Shown: positions 17,933 to 27,162 of the stretch, piece after piece | Layout of the letters: the number at the start of each line of letters is the position of its first letter | Position numbering within the stretch: the first letter of the stretch is position 1 | DNA from: Acidimicrobiales bacterium | GTDB lineage: Bacteria > Actinomycetota > Acidimicrobiia > Acidimicrobiales > JADJXE01 | Length of the DNA stretch: 64,000 nucleotides | Assembly: GCA_016716005.1 (NCBI GenBank) | Contig: JADJXE010000001.1 | Span: 3,299,001 to 3,363,000, forward strand | Direction: 5' to 3' | Translations under genes and position numbers: made by a program | Notes under the pieces: model-generated | Databases searched by the model: none | What the model saw: only the letters and a program-made list of their open reading frames with translations | What the model was told of the DNA's origin: nothing

Positions 17933-18340
17933 GTGGTCGCGGCGGCGCGCGCCGCCGACGACAAGAAGGGCTCCGACACCATCGTGCTCGAGGTGGGCGA
18001 GGTGCTGGCCATCACCGGCTGGTTCGTCATCACCAGCGGCAGCAACCCCCGCCAGGTGAAGACCATCGCCGACGAGGTGGAGGCCAGGGTGCGGGCCGCC
18101 GGGGGGCCGCCGCCGCTGCGGGTCGAGGGCCTGGCCGACCTGCACTGGGTGCTCCTGGACTTCGGCGACTTCGTCGTCCACGTGTTCCTCGACGAGACCC
18201 GTCGGTACTACGAGCTCGAGCGGCTGTGGGCCGACGTCCCCCGACTACCGTGGGCCGACGCCGGCGAGGAGCCCCCGCCCCGGCGTGACGCCCCGGCCCG
18301 GTCGCGGAATCGACCGCCGAGGGCGGATCACGCGCACTGA
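17933..18340 (+). CDS. rsfS: Ribosome silencing factor RsfS
   Basis: RsfS binds ribosomal protein uL14 and blocks subunit joining in starvation. The 135-residue protein has the family core: AARAADDKKGSDTIVLEVGE at the N-terminus, FVITSGSNPRQVKTIADEVE in the middle, and a VLLDFGDFVVHVF strand before the conserved YYELERLW. The Pro/Arg-rich tail after residue 105 is extra. GTG 17933 is the only usable start near the family N-terminus; GGAGG lies 18 nt upstream, too far for a normal site. It follows the LytR_C-like gene by 40 nt in the nadD operon. Confidence 0.93.
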   Translation: MVAAARAADDKKGSDTIVLEVGEVLAITGWFVITSGSNPRQVKTIADEVEARVRAAGGPPPLRVEGLADLHWVLLDFGDFVVHVFLDETRRYYELERLWADVPRLPWADAGEEPPPRRDAPARSRNRPPRADHAH

Positions 18341-18547
18341 GGTTCGCCGGCCGTTCGGCTCCGTAACCGGCGTTGCCCCCCGGCTGCTCCCTTCCACGCC
18401 AACGGGTGAACAGGATGTCGAGGCGGGCCGTACGGCACGCGTCCCGACCGCGCCAACGCCTGCCCGAGGCCTGCTGGAACCAGCCGGACGTGCGCAACGA
18501 CTCCACAGTGGAGGCAACTGCCCTTCACGTACGGCGAAAGGAACCAC

Positions 18548-19102
18548 ATGGACACGTCCAGTATCCGCTCGTCGCGAGGTCTCATCGTTGGCCTGGTCGT
18601 CGCCCTGCTCGCGAGCTGGGCGCTGTTCGGTCTGGTCGGTGGCCCCGCACACCCCGCCGGCGCATCCGGCACCGCGTGGTCGACCACCACCACCACAGCC
18701 GCTCCCGGGGCCACCACCACGGTCGCTCCCGCTCCGCCGATCAGCCAGGTGCTGTTCATCAACCTGCAGTCAGGCCGGGAGGACCTCCACCGCGTGAACA
18801 TGGCCTTCCAGCTGGCCCGCAATCAGCGCGCCGCCGGGCGGCCCGTCACCATCTTCTTCAACATCAACGCACCGGAGCTGGCGACCAAGAACCTCTCGCC
18901 GGCGCTGCAGTACAAGGCCAATGCCCCGATCAAGACCCAGGTCGCTGAGCTGATCGGAGCCGGGGTGACCGTTCTGGTGTGTCCGACCTGTGCGGCGGAT
19001 CAGGGCGTCACGGCCGCAGACCTCGTTCCGGGGGCACAGATGACGAACCCACAGCTGACCGGAGCGCAGCTGTTGCCCGGCACCGTCACGGCGACCTACT
19101 GA
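18548..19102 (+). CDS. Secreted or membrane-anchored DsrE-like protein
   Basis: The 184-residue protein starts at ATG 18548 with GAAAGGA 7 nt upstream. Residues 10-32 form a hydrophobic signal or anchor (IVGLVVALLASWALFGLV). A Thr-rich linker (TTTTTAAPGATTTVAP) follows, then a domain resembling the DsrE/DsrF sulfur-relay fold: QVLFINLQSG, RPVTIFFNINAPEL, and the VLVCPTCAAD segment containing two Cys. Cytoplasmic DsrE proteins carry a reactive Cys at a similar place; an extracytoplasmic version implies a redox or binding role, which is inference. It stands alone between rsfS and the tRNA, with a hairpin 10 nt after its stop. Confidence 0.75.
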   Translation: MDTSSIRSSRGLIVGLVVALLASWALFGLVGGPAHPAGASGTAWSTTTTTAAPGATTTVAPAPPISQVLFINLQSGREDLHRVNMAFQLARNQRAAGRPVTIFFNINAPELATKNLSPALQYKANAPIKTQVAELIGAGVTVLVCPTCAADQGVTAADLVPGAQMTNPQLTGAQLLPGTVTATY

Positions 19103-19112
19103 CCGAGGTGGG

Positions 19113-19129
19113 CCGGACCCAGCGTCCGG
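19113..19129 (+). terminator. Hairpin after the DsrE-like gene
   Basis: CCGGAC (19113-19118) and GTCCGG (19124-19129) form a perfect 6-bp stem with a 5-nt loop. It begins 10 nt after the stop codon. There is no U-tract; only TT follows, so termination would be non-canonical. Confidence 0.5.
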
Positions 19130-19318
19130 TTGGCGGCGTTCCGCGCGGCTGACGCGAGATCCGAGGGTGGTTCGGCCGCCTTTCGCGCCCCCCACCCCTG
19201 GTGACCACTGGGCGACCAGGCGCCCGACGGCCTGACCAGACCCCGCCGAGGATCGAGATCGAGGCCCTGCTCGGGCGGCCGCGCTGTCCCTGACCGGTTC
19301 TGCGCCCGATCGGACGGA

Positions 19319-19347
19319 GGCCCGACCACGTTTCCGCAGGTCGGGCC
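19319..19347 (-). terminator. Hairpin just downstream of tRNA-Ala
   Basis: GGCCCGACC (19319-19327) and GGTCGGGCC (19339-19347) are a perfect 9-bp stem with an 11-nt loop. On the minus strand it starts 4 nt after the tRNA 3' end. No U-tract follows. It is a likely terminator or processing signal. Confidence 0.6.
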
Positions 19348-19351
19348 AGCG

Positions 19352-19424
19352 TGGAGCTGAGGGGATTCGAACCCCTGGCCTCTTCCATGCCATGGAAGCG
19401 CGCTACCAACTGCGCCACAGCCCC
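19352..19424 (-). tRNA. tRNA-Ala(GGC)
   Basis: The 73-nt cloverleaf folds with a 7-bp acceptor stem (GGGGCTG / CAGCTCC, one G-U), an anticodon stem CTTCC/GGAAG around loop ATGGCAT, and a T-arm with GGTTCGAATC. The anticodon is GGC, reading GCC and GCU alanine codons. The discriminator is A. No CCA is seen in the DNA. It lies between the DsrE-like gene and leuS, on the opposite strand. Confidence 0.95.
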
Positions 19425-19490
19425 GGAGGCGAGCAGCGTAGCACCGCCCGCCGGGGGCCCGGAAACGGCTGGGGCCCACGGGCCCGTCGG

Positions 19491-19507
19491 TAGCATGCCC
19501 CCCCATG
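19491..19507 (+). promoter_or_regulatory. Leaderless promoter of leuS: TAGCAT, 8 nt before ATG
   Basis: TAGCAT (19491-19496) is followed by eight bases, nearly all C, and ATG 19505. There is no purine-rich ribosome-binding site, which supports a leaderless transcript. Confidence 0.65.
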
Positions 19508-21973
19508 GCCGACGGCTACGACCCGCAGGTGATCGAGGCGCGCTGGCAGCGACGTTGGCGCGACGAGGGCACCTACGAGATCGACAACGACGACCCCCGG
19601 CCGCCCTTCTACGTGCTGTGCATGTACCCCTACCCGAGCGGGCCGGCCCACATGGGCCACGTGCGCAACTACACGTTCGGCGACCTGCTCGTGCGCTACC
19701 GCACGATGAACGGCTGGGGCGTCCTCTCGCCGATCGGCTTCGACAGCTTCGGCTTGCCCGCCGAGAACGCGGCCATCAAGACGGGCCGCCACCCCCGCGC
19801 CTTCACCGACGAGCGAGTGGAGGAGCTCCGCTCGTCGCTCCAGCGGATCGGCGCGGCCTACGACTGGCGCCGCGAGGTGTGCAGCCACGACCCCGAGTAC
19901 ATCCGGTGGACCCAGTGGATCTTCCTGCGGCTGCTCGAGCACGGCCTCGCGTACCGCAAGGAGGCCCCGGTGAACTGGTGCCCGGGCTGTCAGACGGTGC
20001 TCGCCAACGAGCAGGTGCTGGCCGACGGCACCTGCGAGCGGTCCGGCGACCTGGTCGGCCGGCGTGACCTCGAGCAGTGGTTCTTCCGGATCACCACCTA
20101 CGCCCAGCAGCTGCTCGACGACCTCGACGACCTCGACTGGCCCGAGCGCGTGAAGGTGATGCAGCGCAACTGGATCGGCCGGTCGGAGGGGGCCGAGTTC
20201 GACCTGCCGCTCGTCGCGGCCGACGGCTCCCCCCTGGCCGGTGGCGCGGTGCTGCGCGTGTTCACGACCCGTCCCGACACCAGCTTCGGCATGACGTACT
20301 GCGTGCTCGCCCCCGAGCACCCGCTCGTCCCGGCCATCACCGAGCCGGAGCGGCGGGACGAGGTCGACGCCTTCGTGGCGCGGGTGCGGCTGGAGAGCGA
20401 GCTCGACCGCCTGGCGGCCGAGGGCCCGCTCGAGAAGCGGGGCGTCTTCACCGGCGCCTACGCCCTGAACCCGTTCAACCGCAAGCCCGTACCGGTGTAC
20501 CTGGCCGACTACGTGCTCATGGGGTACGGCACCGGGGCGATCATGGCGGTGCCCGGCGAGGATCAGCGCGACTGGGACTTCGCCACCGCCTACGGGCTCG
20601 ACATCATCCCGACCATCCGGCGTCCCGAGGGCTGGGAGGGGCAGGCGTACACCGGCGACGGCCCCCACATCAACAGCGAGTGGCTCGACGGGATGGGCAA
20701 GGAGGAGTCGATCGCAGCCGCCCTCGAGTGGCTGGAGCAGCACGGCATCGGCGTTCGCACGGTCAACTTCCGGCTCCGCGACTGGCTGCTCTCGCGCCAG
20801 CGCTTCTGGGGGTGCCCCATCCCGGTGGTGTACTGCGCAGGATCGTGCGGGGTGGTGCCCGTCCCCGACGAGCAGCTGCCGGTGCTGGCCCCCGACGACG
20901 TGGAGTTCCGGCCCACCGGCGAGTCACCGCTGCGGTTCCACGAGGGCTTCCTGCACACGGTCTGCCCCTCCTGCGGAGGCCCGGCGCGCCGCGAGACCGA
21001 CACGATGGACACCTTCGTGGACTCGTCGTGGTACTTCCTGCGCTTCGCCGATCCGTGGAACGCCGAGGCGCCCTTCGGGCTCGGCTCGGCAGAGCGGTGG
21101 ATGCCGGTCGACCAGTACATCGGCGGGGTCGAGCACGCCATCCTCCACCTGATGTACGCCCGCTTCTTCACCAAGGCGCTGGCCGACCTGGGCGTCGCCC
21201 CGAGAGAGCTCCGGGAGCCCTTCGCCCGGCTCTTCACGCAGGGCATGATCCGGCTCGGCGGCTCCAAGATGTCGAAGAGCAAGGGCAACCTGGTCGCGCC
21301 CGAGCAGTACCTCGACACCGTCGGTGCCGACTCGCTGCGGCTCTTCCACCTGTTCGTGGGGCCGCCGTCCGACGACGTCGACTGGGACGACGCCGGCATC
21401 GAGGGGTGCGCCCGCTTCCTCAACCGCCTGTGGCGGCTGGCCGGTGGCGAGGTGGGCGTGCAGGCCGACCGAGAGCCCACCAGCGCCGACGTCGACGTCG
21501 AGAAGGCAGCCCACCGGCTCGTCGCCCGCGTCACCGACGAGTTCGAGCGCTGGTCGTACAACACCGCCGTGGCGGCCTGCATGGAGCACGTGAACCAGCT
21601 CTACCGGTACGCGCAGGCCGAGGCCGGTGCCCGCCGTGACACCCTGGCCTTCGCGGTCGACCAGCTGCTGCTGCTGATGGCGCCCATGACCCCGCACATC
21701 ACGGCCGAGCTGTGGCAGCGGCGCCGGGGCGGGCACGTGCACGAGGAGGCCTGGCCCACGGCCGATCCGGCCATGCTCGCGGTCGACACCGTCACGATGG
21801 TGGTGCAGGTGAACGGCAAGCTGCGCGATCGCCTCGAGGTGCCCGCCGACGTGGACGGGGCCGAGGCCGAGCGGCTCGCGCTGGCGTCGGCGAAGGTGCA
21901 GGCCCACCTCGGGGGACGCGTCCCTCGGACGGTGATCGCCCGCCCGCCCAAGCTCGTGAACCTCGTCGTCTGA
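19505..21973 (+). CDS. leuS: Leucyl-tRNA synthetase
   Basis: This enzyme charges tRNA-Leu. The 822-residue protein is a complete class I synthetase. The HIGH-type motif appears as [14 protein letters not shown] near residue 45. The CP1 editing domain is present, with the Thr-rich peptide [20 protein letters not shown]. The catalytic KMSKS loop is [11 protein letters not shown] near residue 587. An anticodon-binding helical domain and a short C-terminal domain ([14 protein letters not shown]) follow. A Cys pair (CSGG-like [12 protein letters not shown]) marks a zinc-type insertion. Its upstream region carries a leaderless box. Confidence 0.98.
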   Translation: MADGYDPQVIEARWQRRWRDEGTYEIDNDDPRPPFYVLCMYPYPSGPAHMGHVRNYTFGDLLVRYRTMNGWGVLSPIGFDSFGLPAENAAIKTGRHPRAFTDERVEELRSSLQRIGAAYDWRREVCSHDPEYIRWTQWIFLRLLEHGLAYRKEAPVNWCPGCQTVLANEQVLADGTCERSGDLVGRRDLEQWFFRITTYAQQLLDDLDDLDWPERVKVMQRNWIGRSEGAEFDLPLVAADGSPLAGGAVLRVFTTRPDTSFGMTYCVLAPEHPLVPAITEPERRDEVDAFVARVRLESELDRLAAEGPLEKRGVFTGAYALNPFNRKPVPVYLADYVLMGYGTGAIMAVPGEDQRDWDFATAYGLDIIPTIRRPEGWEGQAYTGDGPHINSEWLDGMGKEESIAAALEWLEQHGIGVRTVNFRLRDWLLSRQRFWGCPIPVVYCAGSCGVVPVPDEQLPVLAPDDVEFRPTGESPLRFHEGFLHTVCPSCGGPARRETDTMDTFVDSSWYFLRFADPWNAEAPFGLGSAERWMPVDQYIGGVEHAILHLMYARFFTKALADLGVAPRELREPFARLFTQGMIRLGGSKMSKSKGNLVAPEQYLDTVGADSLRLFHLFVGPPSDDVDWDDAGIEGCARFLNRLWRLAGGEVGVQADREPTSADVDVEKAAHRLVARVTDEFERWSYNTAVAACMEHVNQLYRYAQAEAGARRDTLAFAVDQLLLLMAPMTPHITAELWQRRRGGHVHEEAWPTADPAMLAVDTVTMVVQVNGKLRDRLEVPADVDGAEAERLALASAKVQAHLGGRVPRTVIARPPKLVNLVV

Positions 21974-22006
21974 GGTCGGCGAGTCCGCGCGGGCGTCCCG
22001 AGGAAC

Positions 22007-22020
22007 TTACCCGCAGGTAA
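22007..22020. promoter_or_regulatory. Palindromic operator candidate upstream of the acyl-AMP ligase
   Basis: TTACC-CGCA-GGTAA (22007-22020) is a 14-bp site, palindromic at 12 positions (TTACCnGCnGGTAA). It lies 48 bp before the GTG of the acyl-AMP ligase gene, in a 95-bp intergenic region. The symmetry suits a TetR-type dimer. No regulator gene is adjacent. Confidence 0.45.
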
Positions 22021-22068
22021 CCGGCGCGATCGCGTAACGGCGGTCTCCGGGCCGGGGTCGGAGCCCTC

Positions 22069-23733
22069 GTGCTGAGCATCGCGTCGCGCCTCGAGCAGGC
22101 CACCGAGCGCCCTGGTGGCCGCATCGTCTTCGTCACCCCGCAGGGCCACGTGCCCGTCGAGTGGGCCCGCCTCCACGAGCAGGCTCGAGCCGCCGCCGCG
22201 GCCCTGCAGGCCCGCGGCGTGGGCGCCGGTGACCACGTCGCCATCCTGGGCCCCACCAGCCGCGACCTGGTCACCGCCATCCAGGCCGTGTGGCTGGCGG
22301 GCGCGTGCGTGGTCGTGCTGCCGCTCCCCATGCGGATGGGCTCGCTCGACGACTTCGTGGCCCAGACCCGGGCCCGGATCCTGGGCGCCGACTGCGCGCT
22401 CGTGCTCGTCGACGGCCAGCTCGCGCCGTTCATCGAGGCCGAACCGGGCGATCCGCCCTTCGCGGAGCTCGGTGACGTGCTGGCGGGTACGTCGGGCGCC
22501 GAGCGCTACGTCCGCCCTGCCGACGACCTCGAACGCCTGGCGATCCTGCAGTTCACGAGCGGCTCGACCAGCGCGCCCAAGGGCGTCATGCTCCCCGAAC
22601 GGGTGCTCGGCGCCAACCTCGACGCCCTGGCCGGGGCGGCCGGCCTCGACGTCGACGTCGACGTCCTGGTGTCATGGCTGCCGCTCTACCACGACATGGG
22701 GCTGGTGGGCTTGCTCTGCACGTCGATGATGAGCGGCGCCGACCTGGTGCTGGCCGCTCCCCAGGACTTCCTCGCCCACCCCGGTGGCTGGATGGAGTGG
22801 ATCAGCGCCTACCGCGGCACGGCCACCGCCGGCCCCAACTTCTCGTACGTGCTGGCGGCCCGGGCGCTGAAGCGGGCCCACGACCTCGACCTGTCGAGCC
22901 TGCGGATCGCCCTCAACGGCGCCGAGCCCGTCGACCCGGCCACCGTCGAGGCCTTCCTCGCCGCCGGAGCCCCCTTCGGGCTGCAGCCGGGCTCTGCGTT
23001 CCCGGCCTTCGGCATGGCCGAGCTGGCCATCGCCGGCACCTTCCCGGAGCCCGGCCGGGGGCTCGTGGTCGACACCATCGACCGGCGGGTGCTGGAGGCC
23101 GAGCATCGGGCGGTGGAGACGGCGGCCGACGCTCGCAACGCCCGGCGCATCCCGCTGCTGGGGCGGCCGGTGCCGGGGCTGGAGATCCGGGTGTGCGACC
23201 CGGGCACCGGCCAGGTGCTGGCCGAGCGAGAGGTGGGCGAGCTGGAGATCCGGGGCACCTCGGTGACGCCCGGCTACTACCGCAGGCCCGACGCCACCGC
23301 GGCGAGCTTCCACGACGAGTGGCTGAAGACCGGTGACCTGGCGTACCTCGTGGGCGAGGAGCTGGTGCTGTGCGGCCGCATCAAGGACGTGATCATCGTC
23401 GGTGGCCGCAACGTGTTCCCCGAGGACATCGAGCGGGCCGTGGCCAACGTGGAGGGGGTTCGGGCCGGGAACGTGATCGCGTTCGGCGTGGAGGGCCGCA
23501 AGGGCAAGGAGACGGTGGTGGTGGTGGCCGAAGCCAGAGCGCCCGGCGGTGACCCCCTCGACCCGGTCCTGCTCAGGAGGTTCGTGCACCACCGGGTCCT
23601 GGAGGTCACGGGCGTGCCCCCGCACGACGTCGTGCTGGTGGAACCGGGCACACTTCCGAAGACCAGCTCCGGCAAGCTCCAGCGCAGCCTGTGCCGCACC
23701 CGGTACCTGGGCGCGGAGCTGGTCCCCGTCTGA
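22069..23733 (+). CDS. Fatty-acyl-AMP ligase-like AMP-dependent synthetase
   Basis: The 554-residue adenylating enzyme has the AMP-binding P-loop FTSGSTSAPKGVML near residue 165. The A5-type region is FPAFGMAELAIAGTF; ELEIRGTSVTPGYYRRPDAT and KTGDLAYL follow. The hinge motif is GRIKDVIIVGGRNVFPEDIE, and the late catalytic Lys lies in PKTSSGKLQRS. The LNGAEPVDPATVEAFL segment and overall pattern resemble fatty-acyl-AMP ligases, which load acyl groups onto carrier proteins, rather than acyl-CoA ligases. No polyketide or carrier-protein gene is nearby. A TTACC/GGTAA palindrome upstream hints at fatty-acid-responsive control (inference). Its TGA abuts the convergent PPOX gene's stop in TGATCA. 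Confidence 0.85.
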   Translation: MLSIASRLEQATERPGGRIVFVTPQGHVPVEWARLHEQARAAAAALQARGVGAGDHVAILGPTSRDLVTAIQAVWLAGACVVVLPLPMRMGSLDDFVAQTRARILGADCALVLVDGQLAPFIEAEPGDPPFAELGDVLAGTSGAERYVRPADDLERLAILQFTSGSTSAPKGVMLPERVLGANLDALAGAAGLDVDVDVLVSWLPLYHDMGLVGLLCTSMMSGADLVLAAPQDFLAHPGGWMEWISAYRGTATAGPNFSYVLAARALKRAHDLDLSSLRIALNGAEPVDPATVEAFLAAGAPFGLQPGSAFPAFGMAELAIAGTFPEPGRGLVVDTIDRRVLEAEHRAVETAADARNARRIPLLGRPVPGLEIRVCDPGTGQVLAEREVGELEIRGTSVTPGYYRRPDATAASFHDEWLKTGDLAYLVGEELVLCGRIKDVIIVGGRNVFPEDIERAVANVEGVRAGNVIAFGVEGRKGKETVVVVAEARAPGGDPLDPVLLRRFVHHRVLEVTGVPPHDVVLVEPGTLPKTSSGKLQRSLCRTRYLGAELVPV

Positions 23734-24168
23734 TCAGGCCTGCGCGGCCGGGCCGGCCTCGGCGGGCACGAAGGAGACCTCGAGCAGGGCCTCCTCGCGG
23801 GCCGGCCGACGCCGCAACCGCCGGTCGAGCGCCATCCAGCCGACGAAGGCCCTGAAGACCAGGCCGTACTTGCGCGCCAGGAGCTGGTGCACCCGGGCGT
23901 GGGCCGCGGGCTCCAGCCGGCGAGCCGTCGCCGCCCAGGCGTCGCCGTGGACCTTCCCCCGCGCGTCACACGGCGTCACCACCACCGTGGCGTTCGCCCT
24001 GATCCGGCGGGCCTTGCCCGACGAGGCATCGGTGAGCACGACGAGGGCGCCGCCGTCCATGGCGAACCACACCGGGGTGGCGACCGGCGTGCCGTCGCGG
24101 CGGTAGGTGGTGAGCGACACGTAGCGCTCGGCGTCGAAGGTGGCCCGATCGGGCGTTCCGGTGCGCAC
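23734..24168 (-). CDS. PPOX/F420-type flavin- or deazaflavin-binding split-barrel protein
   Basis: The 144-residue protein starts at GTG 24168 with GAGGGG about 7 nt upstream; a farther start at 24216 would overlap the upstream gene. The split-barrel signature is visible: YVSLTTYRRDGTPVATPVWFAMDGGALVVLTD, then KARRIRANATVVVTPCDARG. Family members are pyridoxamine-phosphate-oxidase-like and often use F420. The basic C-terminal part (ALDRRLRRRPAREE) is less typical. It starts 11 nt after the stop of the LLM-class oxidoreductase, so the two are co-transcribed. This supports F420 as the cofactor, which is inferred. Confidence 0.82.
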   Translation of the reverse strand: MRTGTPDRATFDAERYVSLTTYRRDGTPVATPVWFAMDGGALVVLTDASSGKARRIRANATVVVTPCDARGKVHGDAWAATARRLEPAAHARVHQLLARKYGLVFRAFVGWMALDRRLRRRPAREEALLEVSFVPAEAGPAAQA

Positions 24169-24179
24169 GGGGCCGCCCC

Positions 24180-25190
24180 TCAGGCCGCCTTCAGGCTGTC
24201 GAGGACCGCGCGCCATCGCTCGGGATCAGCCCGGTACGGGGCGTAGAAGCTGATGCGATCGACGCAGTCGCCGTAGCGGGCGTGCAGCTCCGGCGCGATC
24301 TCCTCGGGCTCGCCGACCACCGCGAAGGTGGTGAGGATCTGGTCGTCGATGAGGTCGGCCATCTCGACCCACCTCCCCTGCTTCGACAGCAGGTTCAGCT
24401 CGTCCTGCAGGTCACCCCAGCCGTGGTGCTCGAGCACGCCCCGGTAGGCGGGCGTCGACCCGTAGAAGGCGATCTGCTGGCGCGTGGCCTGGGCGTTGGC
24501 GGCCAGCTCCTCGTCGGTGGTGCCGGTGACCACGAACGAGGGGCCCGTGACCTGGAACCCGGCGCGCGTGCGCCCGGCGCGCTCGAGGCCGCGCTCGAGG
24601 GCGGGGATCGTGACCTCGCGGAGGTAGGCCTCGGTGGTGAACCCGTGGCAGATGAAGCCGTCGGCCACCTCGCCCGCCACCTCTGTCATCCGCTCGCCCA
24701 CACCGGCGAGGAAGATCCCGGGATCGCCGTGGGGGTTGGGCCCCGGGTTGAAGAAGGGCGTCATGAGGGTGTGGGTGTAGAAGTCGCCGCGGAACTGGAG
24801 CGGGGACCCGGTGTTCCAGCAGTCCCAGATGGCTCGGATGGCGAGGATCAGCTCGCGCATGCGTGCTGCCGGCTGGGACCAGGGCATGGAGAAGCGCTTG
24901 GTGATGTGCGGCTTGATCTGGGAACCCAGCCCGAGGATGAAGCGGCCGCCGGAGAACGCCTGCAGGTCGTAGGCGATGTTGGCCAGCGTCATCGGGTTGC
25001 GGGCGAAGGCGACCGCGATGCTCGTGCCCACCTCCAGGCGCTCGGTGTGCTCGGCCGCGAGGAGCAGCGGGAAGAAGGGATCGTGGCTGGTCTCGGCGGT
25101 CCAGATGCCGTCGTAGCCGGCCTCCTCGGCGTCGCGGGCGGTCGCGCCCGCTTCCCGCAAGTCGAACCCGATGCCCCCGTCCACCTTCAC
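24180..25190 (-). CDS. LLM-class F420-dependent oxidoreductase
   Basis: The 336-residue luciferase-like monooxygenase-fold enzyme opens with KVDGGIGFDLREAGATARDAEEAGYDGIWTAETSHDPFFPLLLAAEHT. It contains VGTSIAVAFARNPMTLA and SGGRFILGLGSQIKPHI, the pattern of the F420-dependent actinobacterial subgroup. GTG 25190 follows a GGGAGGG site. The probable coenzyme is F420, but flavin cannot be excluded from motifs alone. It is in one unit with the PPOX-fold gene downstream and lies 52 bp after the PAC2 gene. The substrate is not predictable. Confidence 0.88.
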   Translation of the reverse strand: MKVDGGIGFDLREAGATARDAEEAGYDGIWTAETSHDPFFPLLLAAEHTERLEVGTSIAVAFARNPMTLANIAYDLQAFSGGRFILGLGSQIKPHITKRFSMPWSQPAARMRELILAIRAIWDCWNTGSPLQFRGDFYTHTLMTPFFNPGPNPHGDPGIFLAGVGERMTEVAGEVADGFICHGFTTEAYLREVTIPALERGLERAGRTRAGFQVTGPSFVVTGTTDEELAANAQATRQQIAFYGSTPAYRGVLEHHGWGDLQDELNLLSKQGRWVEMADLIDDQILTTFAVVGEPEEIAPELHARYGDCVDRISFYAPYRADPERWRAVLDSLKAA

Positions 25191-25242
25191 CGGCTCGCCC
25201 TCCCTCGTCGTCGGTCCGGGACCTTACCGGGGGGCCCGACGC

Positions 25243-26115
25243 TCAGCCGCCTCCCTGCTCGCGCAGGAAGCGCTCGAGCTCGGCGGCCAGCTCGTCGCCG
25301 GAAGGCATCCTCGCCGGCGGACCGCTCACCCCCGGGGCGTGGGCGTCGAACTGCGACTCGAGCTGCCGCACCAGCGCCAGGTGCTCCTCGCTGCCGGCAA
25401 CCAGCTGGTCGATCCGCACGCGGGTCGACGCAGCCGCCGCCCGCAGGGCCGAGGCGTCGAGGTCGAGGGCCCCGACCCGGGCGAGGCCCTCGACCAGCGT
25501 GACGGCGGCCGCGGGGTAGGGCATGGCCGCGGCGTAGTGCGGCACCTGGGCCCAGAGGCCGGCCGCAGGGAGCCCGACGGCGTCGCAGTGCCGCTCGATC
25601 GCGGCGGCGATGCCGGCCGGCACGTCGAGCTGGCCGGGCACGTACCCGATCTGGTGGGCGAGATCGCTGCCGGTCGCCGTGGCCACGAGCAGCGAAGGCC
25701 GGGTGTGGGGGACGGCCGCCGGGTAGGCGCCGAGCCCGAGGGCGAGACGGGCCCCCAGCTCCACGGCCAGCCCGACGGCGGCCTCGGTGAAGGCATGCCA
25801 CGCGTGGTCCGGCTCGGCGCCCACGAGCAGCAGGAGGTCGTGGCCAGACGGGTCGGAGGCGGCCCGGAGCTCGATCGTGGACCACGTCAGACCGGTGTTC
25901 ACGCCGTCGACGAGGTGCATCACCGGCCGGCGGGCGCGGTAGTCGATGAACCGATCGGGGTCGAAGGTGGCGACCACGGTGGTGTCGAGCTGCTCGACGA
26001 CGGCGCTGGCGGCCGATGCTGCCGCGAACCCGGCGTCGATCCAGCCCTCGAGGGCGAGCACGAGCACCGGCCGGTCCAGCGCCGGGCGGGCGTGGAGCTC
26101 GAAGAGGTCGCTCAC
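25243..26115 (-). CDS. PAC2 family protein
   Basis: The 290-residue protein starts at GTG 26115. It has the PAC2 pattern: LVLALEGWIDAGFAAASAA at the N-terminus, TFDPDRFIDYRARRPVMHLVDG, and LLLLVGAEPDHAWHAF. PAC2 proteins are related to proteasome-assembly chaperones and are widespread in actinobacteria, but their function there is unproven. A C-terminal helical tail (DELAAELERFLREQGG) resembles the actinobacterial subgroup. It begins 11 nt after the phosphotransferase gene, so both are probably in one operon. Proteasome genes are not in the window. Confidence 0.88.
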   Translation of the reverse strand: MSDLFELHARPALDRPVLVLALEGWIDAGFAAASAASAVVEQLDTTVVATFDPDRFIDYRARRPVMHLVDGVNTGLTWSTIELRAASDPSGHDLLLLVGAEPDHAWHAFTEAAVGLAVELGARLALGLGAYPAAVPHTRPSLLVATATGSDLAHQIGYVPGQLDVPAGIAAAIERHCDAVGLPAAGLWAQVPHYAAAMPYPAAAVTLVEGLARVGALDLDASALRAAAASTRVRIDQLVAGSEEHLALVRQLESQFDAHAPGVSGPPARMPSGDELAAELERFLREQGGG

Positions 26116-26126
26116 GCAGGCCCGTC

Positions 26127-27162
26127 TCAGCCGAGTCGCTCGACCGCAGCGGCCGCAGCCCGAGCCGAGTGCTCGACGATGGCACCGAAGCGCTCCCAGC
26201 CGTCGCGGCCCTGTCCCAGCGATCCGGACGCGTACCGGGCGTAGACGCCCTCGACGATGCAGGCGAGCTTCCAGTGGCCGAAGGCGACGTAGTAGTCGAT
26301 CTGGGACAGGTCGCGGCCGGAGCGCTCGGCGTAGCGCTCGAGCAGCTGGGCGCGGCCAGGGAAGCCCTCCACGCCGGTGGCTCCGGCGACGGCGGCCTCG
26401 TCGCCGGGCTCGCCCCAGTACACGATGAGCAGCCCCACGTCGGCGAGCGGGTCGCCCAGGGTGCAGATCTCCCAGTCGAGGACCGCGATCACCGTCACCG
26501 TTCGGGCCCAGCATGCAGTTGTCGAGCCGGTAGTCGCCGTGGACGATGGTGGCCGGGCCCTGCGCCGGGACGCGCCGGGCCAGCTCGTCGTAGACCTCGT
26601 CGACGAGCGGGTAGTCGCGGGTCTTCGACTTGGTCCACTGCCCGTGCCACCGTTTGAGCTGGCGCTCGATGTAGCCGTCCTTGCGGCCGAGGTCGCCGAG
26701 CCCGACGGCGTCGGGGTCGAGGGCGTGGATCGTGGCCAGCACGTCGACGACCGAGGCGCCGGCGTGACGACGCCCCTCGAGGTCGAGCGCGGCCCGCGCC
26801 TGCTCCGCGGTGCGGAGCACGTGGCCGTCGACGTAGCCCATCACGTAGAAGGGCGCCCCGTTGACGGCCGGGTCGTCGCACAGGCCGAGCGCCGGCGCGA
26901 CGGGGACCTCGGTGGGGCCGAGGGCCGAGATGATCCGGTGCTCGCGGGCCATGTCGTGCGCGGTGGCGAGCACCTCGCCCAGCGGGGGGCGGCGGAGCAC
27001 GTAGCGCGCACCGGCCGCGTCGTCGACCCGGAAGGTCAGGTTGGAGTGCCCTCCGGCAATGAGGGAGAACCGCAGGGGCGGCCGCACGCCGGGGACGTGG
27101 TCCTCGAACCATGCCGTCACCCTGGGCTCCTCGACGCCCTCGACCTGCTCGTGGCGCACCAT
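26127..27162 (-). pseudogene. APH-type phosphotransferase, split by a +1 frameshift
   Basis: From ATG 27162 the reading frame gives a normal APH/ACAD10-like kinase: FSLIAGGHSNLTFRVDD, YVLRRPPLGEVL, and the catalytic loop VHGDYRLDNCMLGPN. The match is then lost and resumes one base later as VTVIAVLDWEICTLGDPLADVG, the metal-binding motif. Dropping one G of the GG at 26498-26499 joins the two parts without gap. The C-terminal part reads on to the stop at 26127 and is well conserved. The lesion is therefore recent or a sequence error. The substrate is unknown; relatives act on small hydroxylated compounds. The upstream region has tandem 13-bp repeats. PAC2 follows at 11 nt. Confidence 0.85.

Noticed and set aside
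26127..26498. A separate small gene starting at GTG 26498
   Set aside because: Its sequence begins in the middle of a kinase domain and joins the upstream frame perfectly after a one-base correction.
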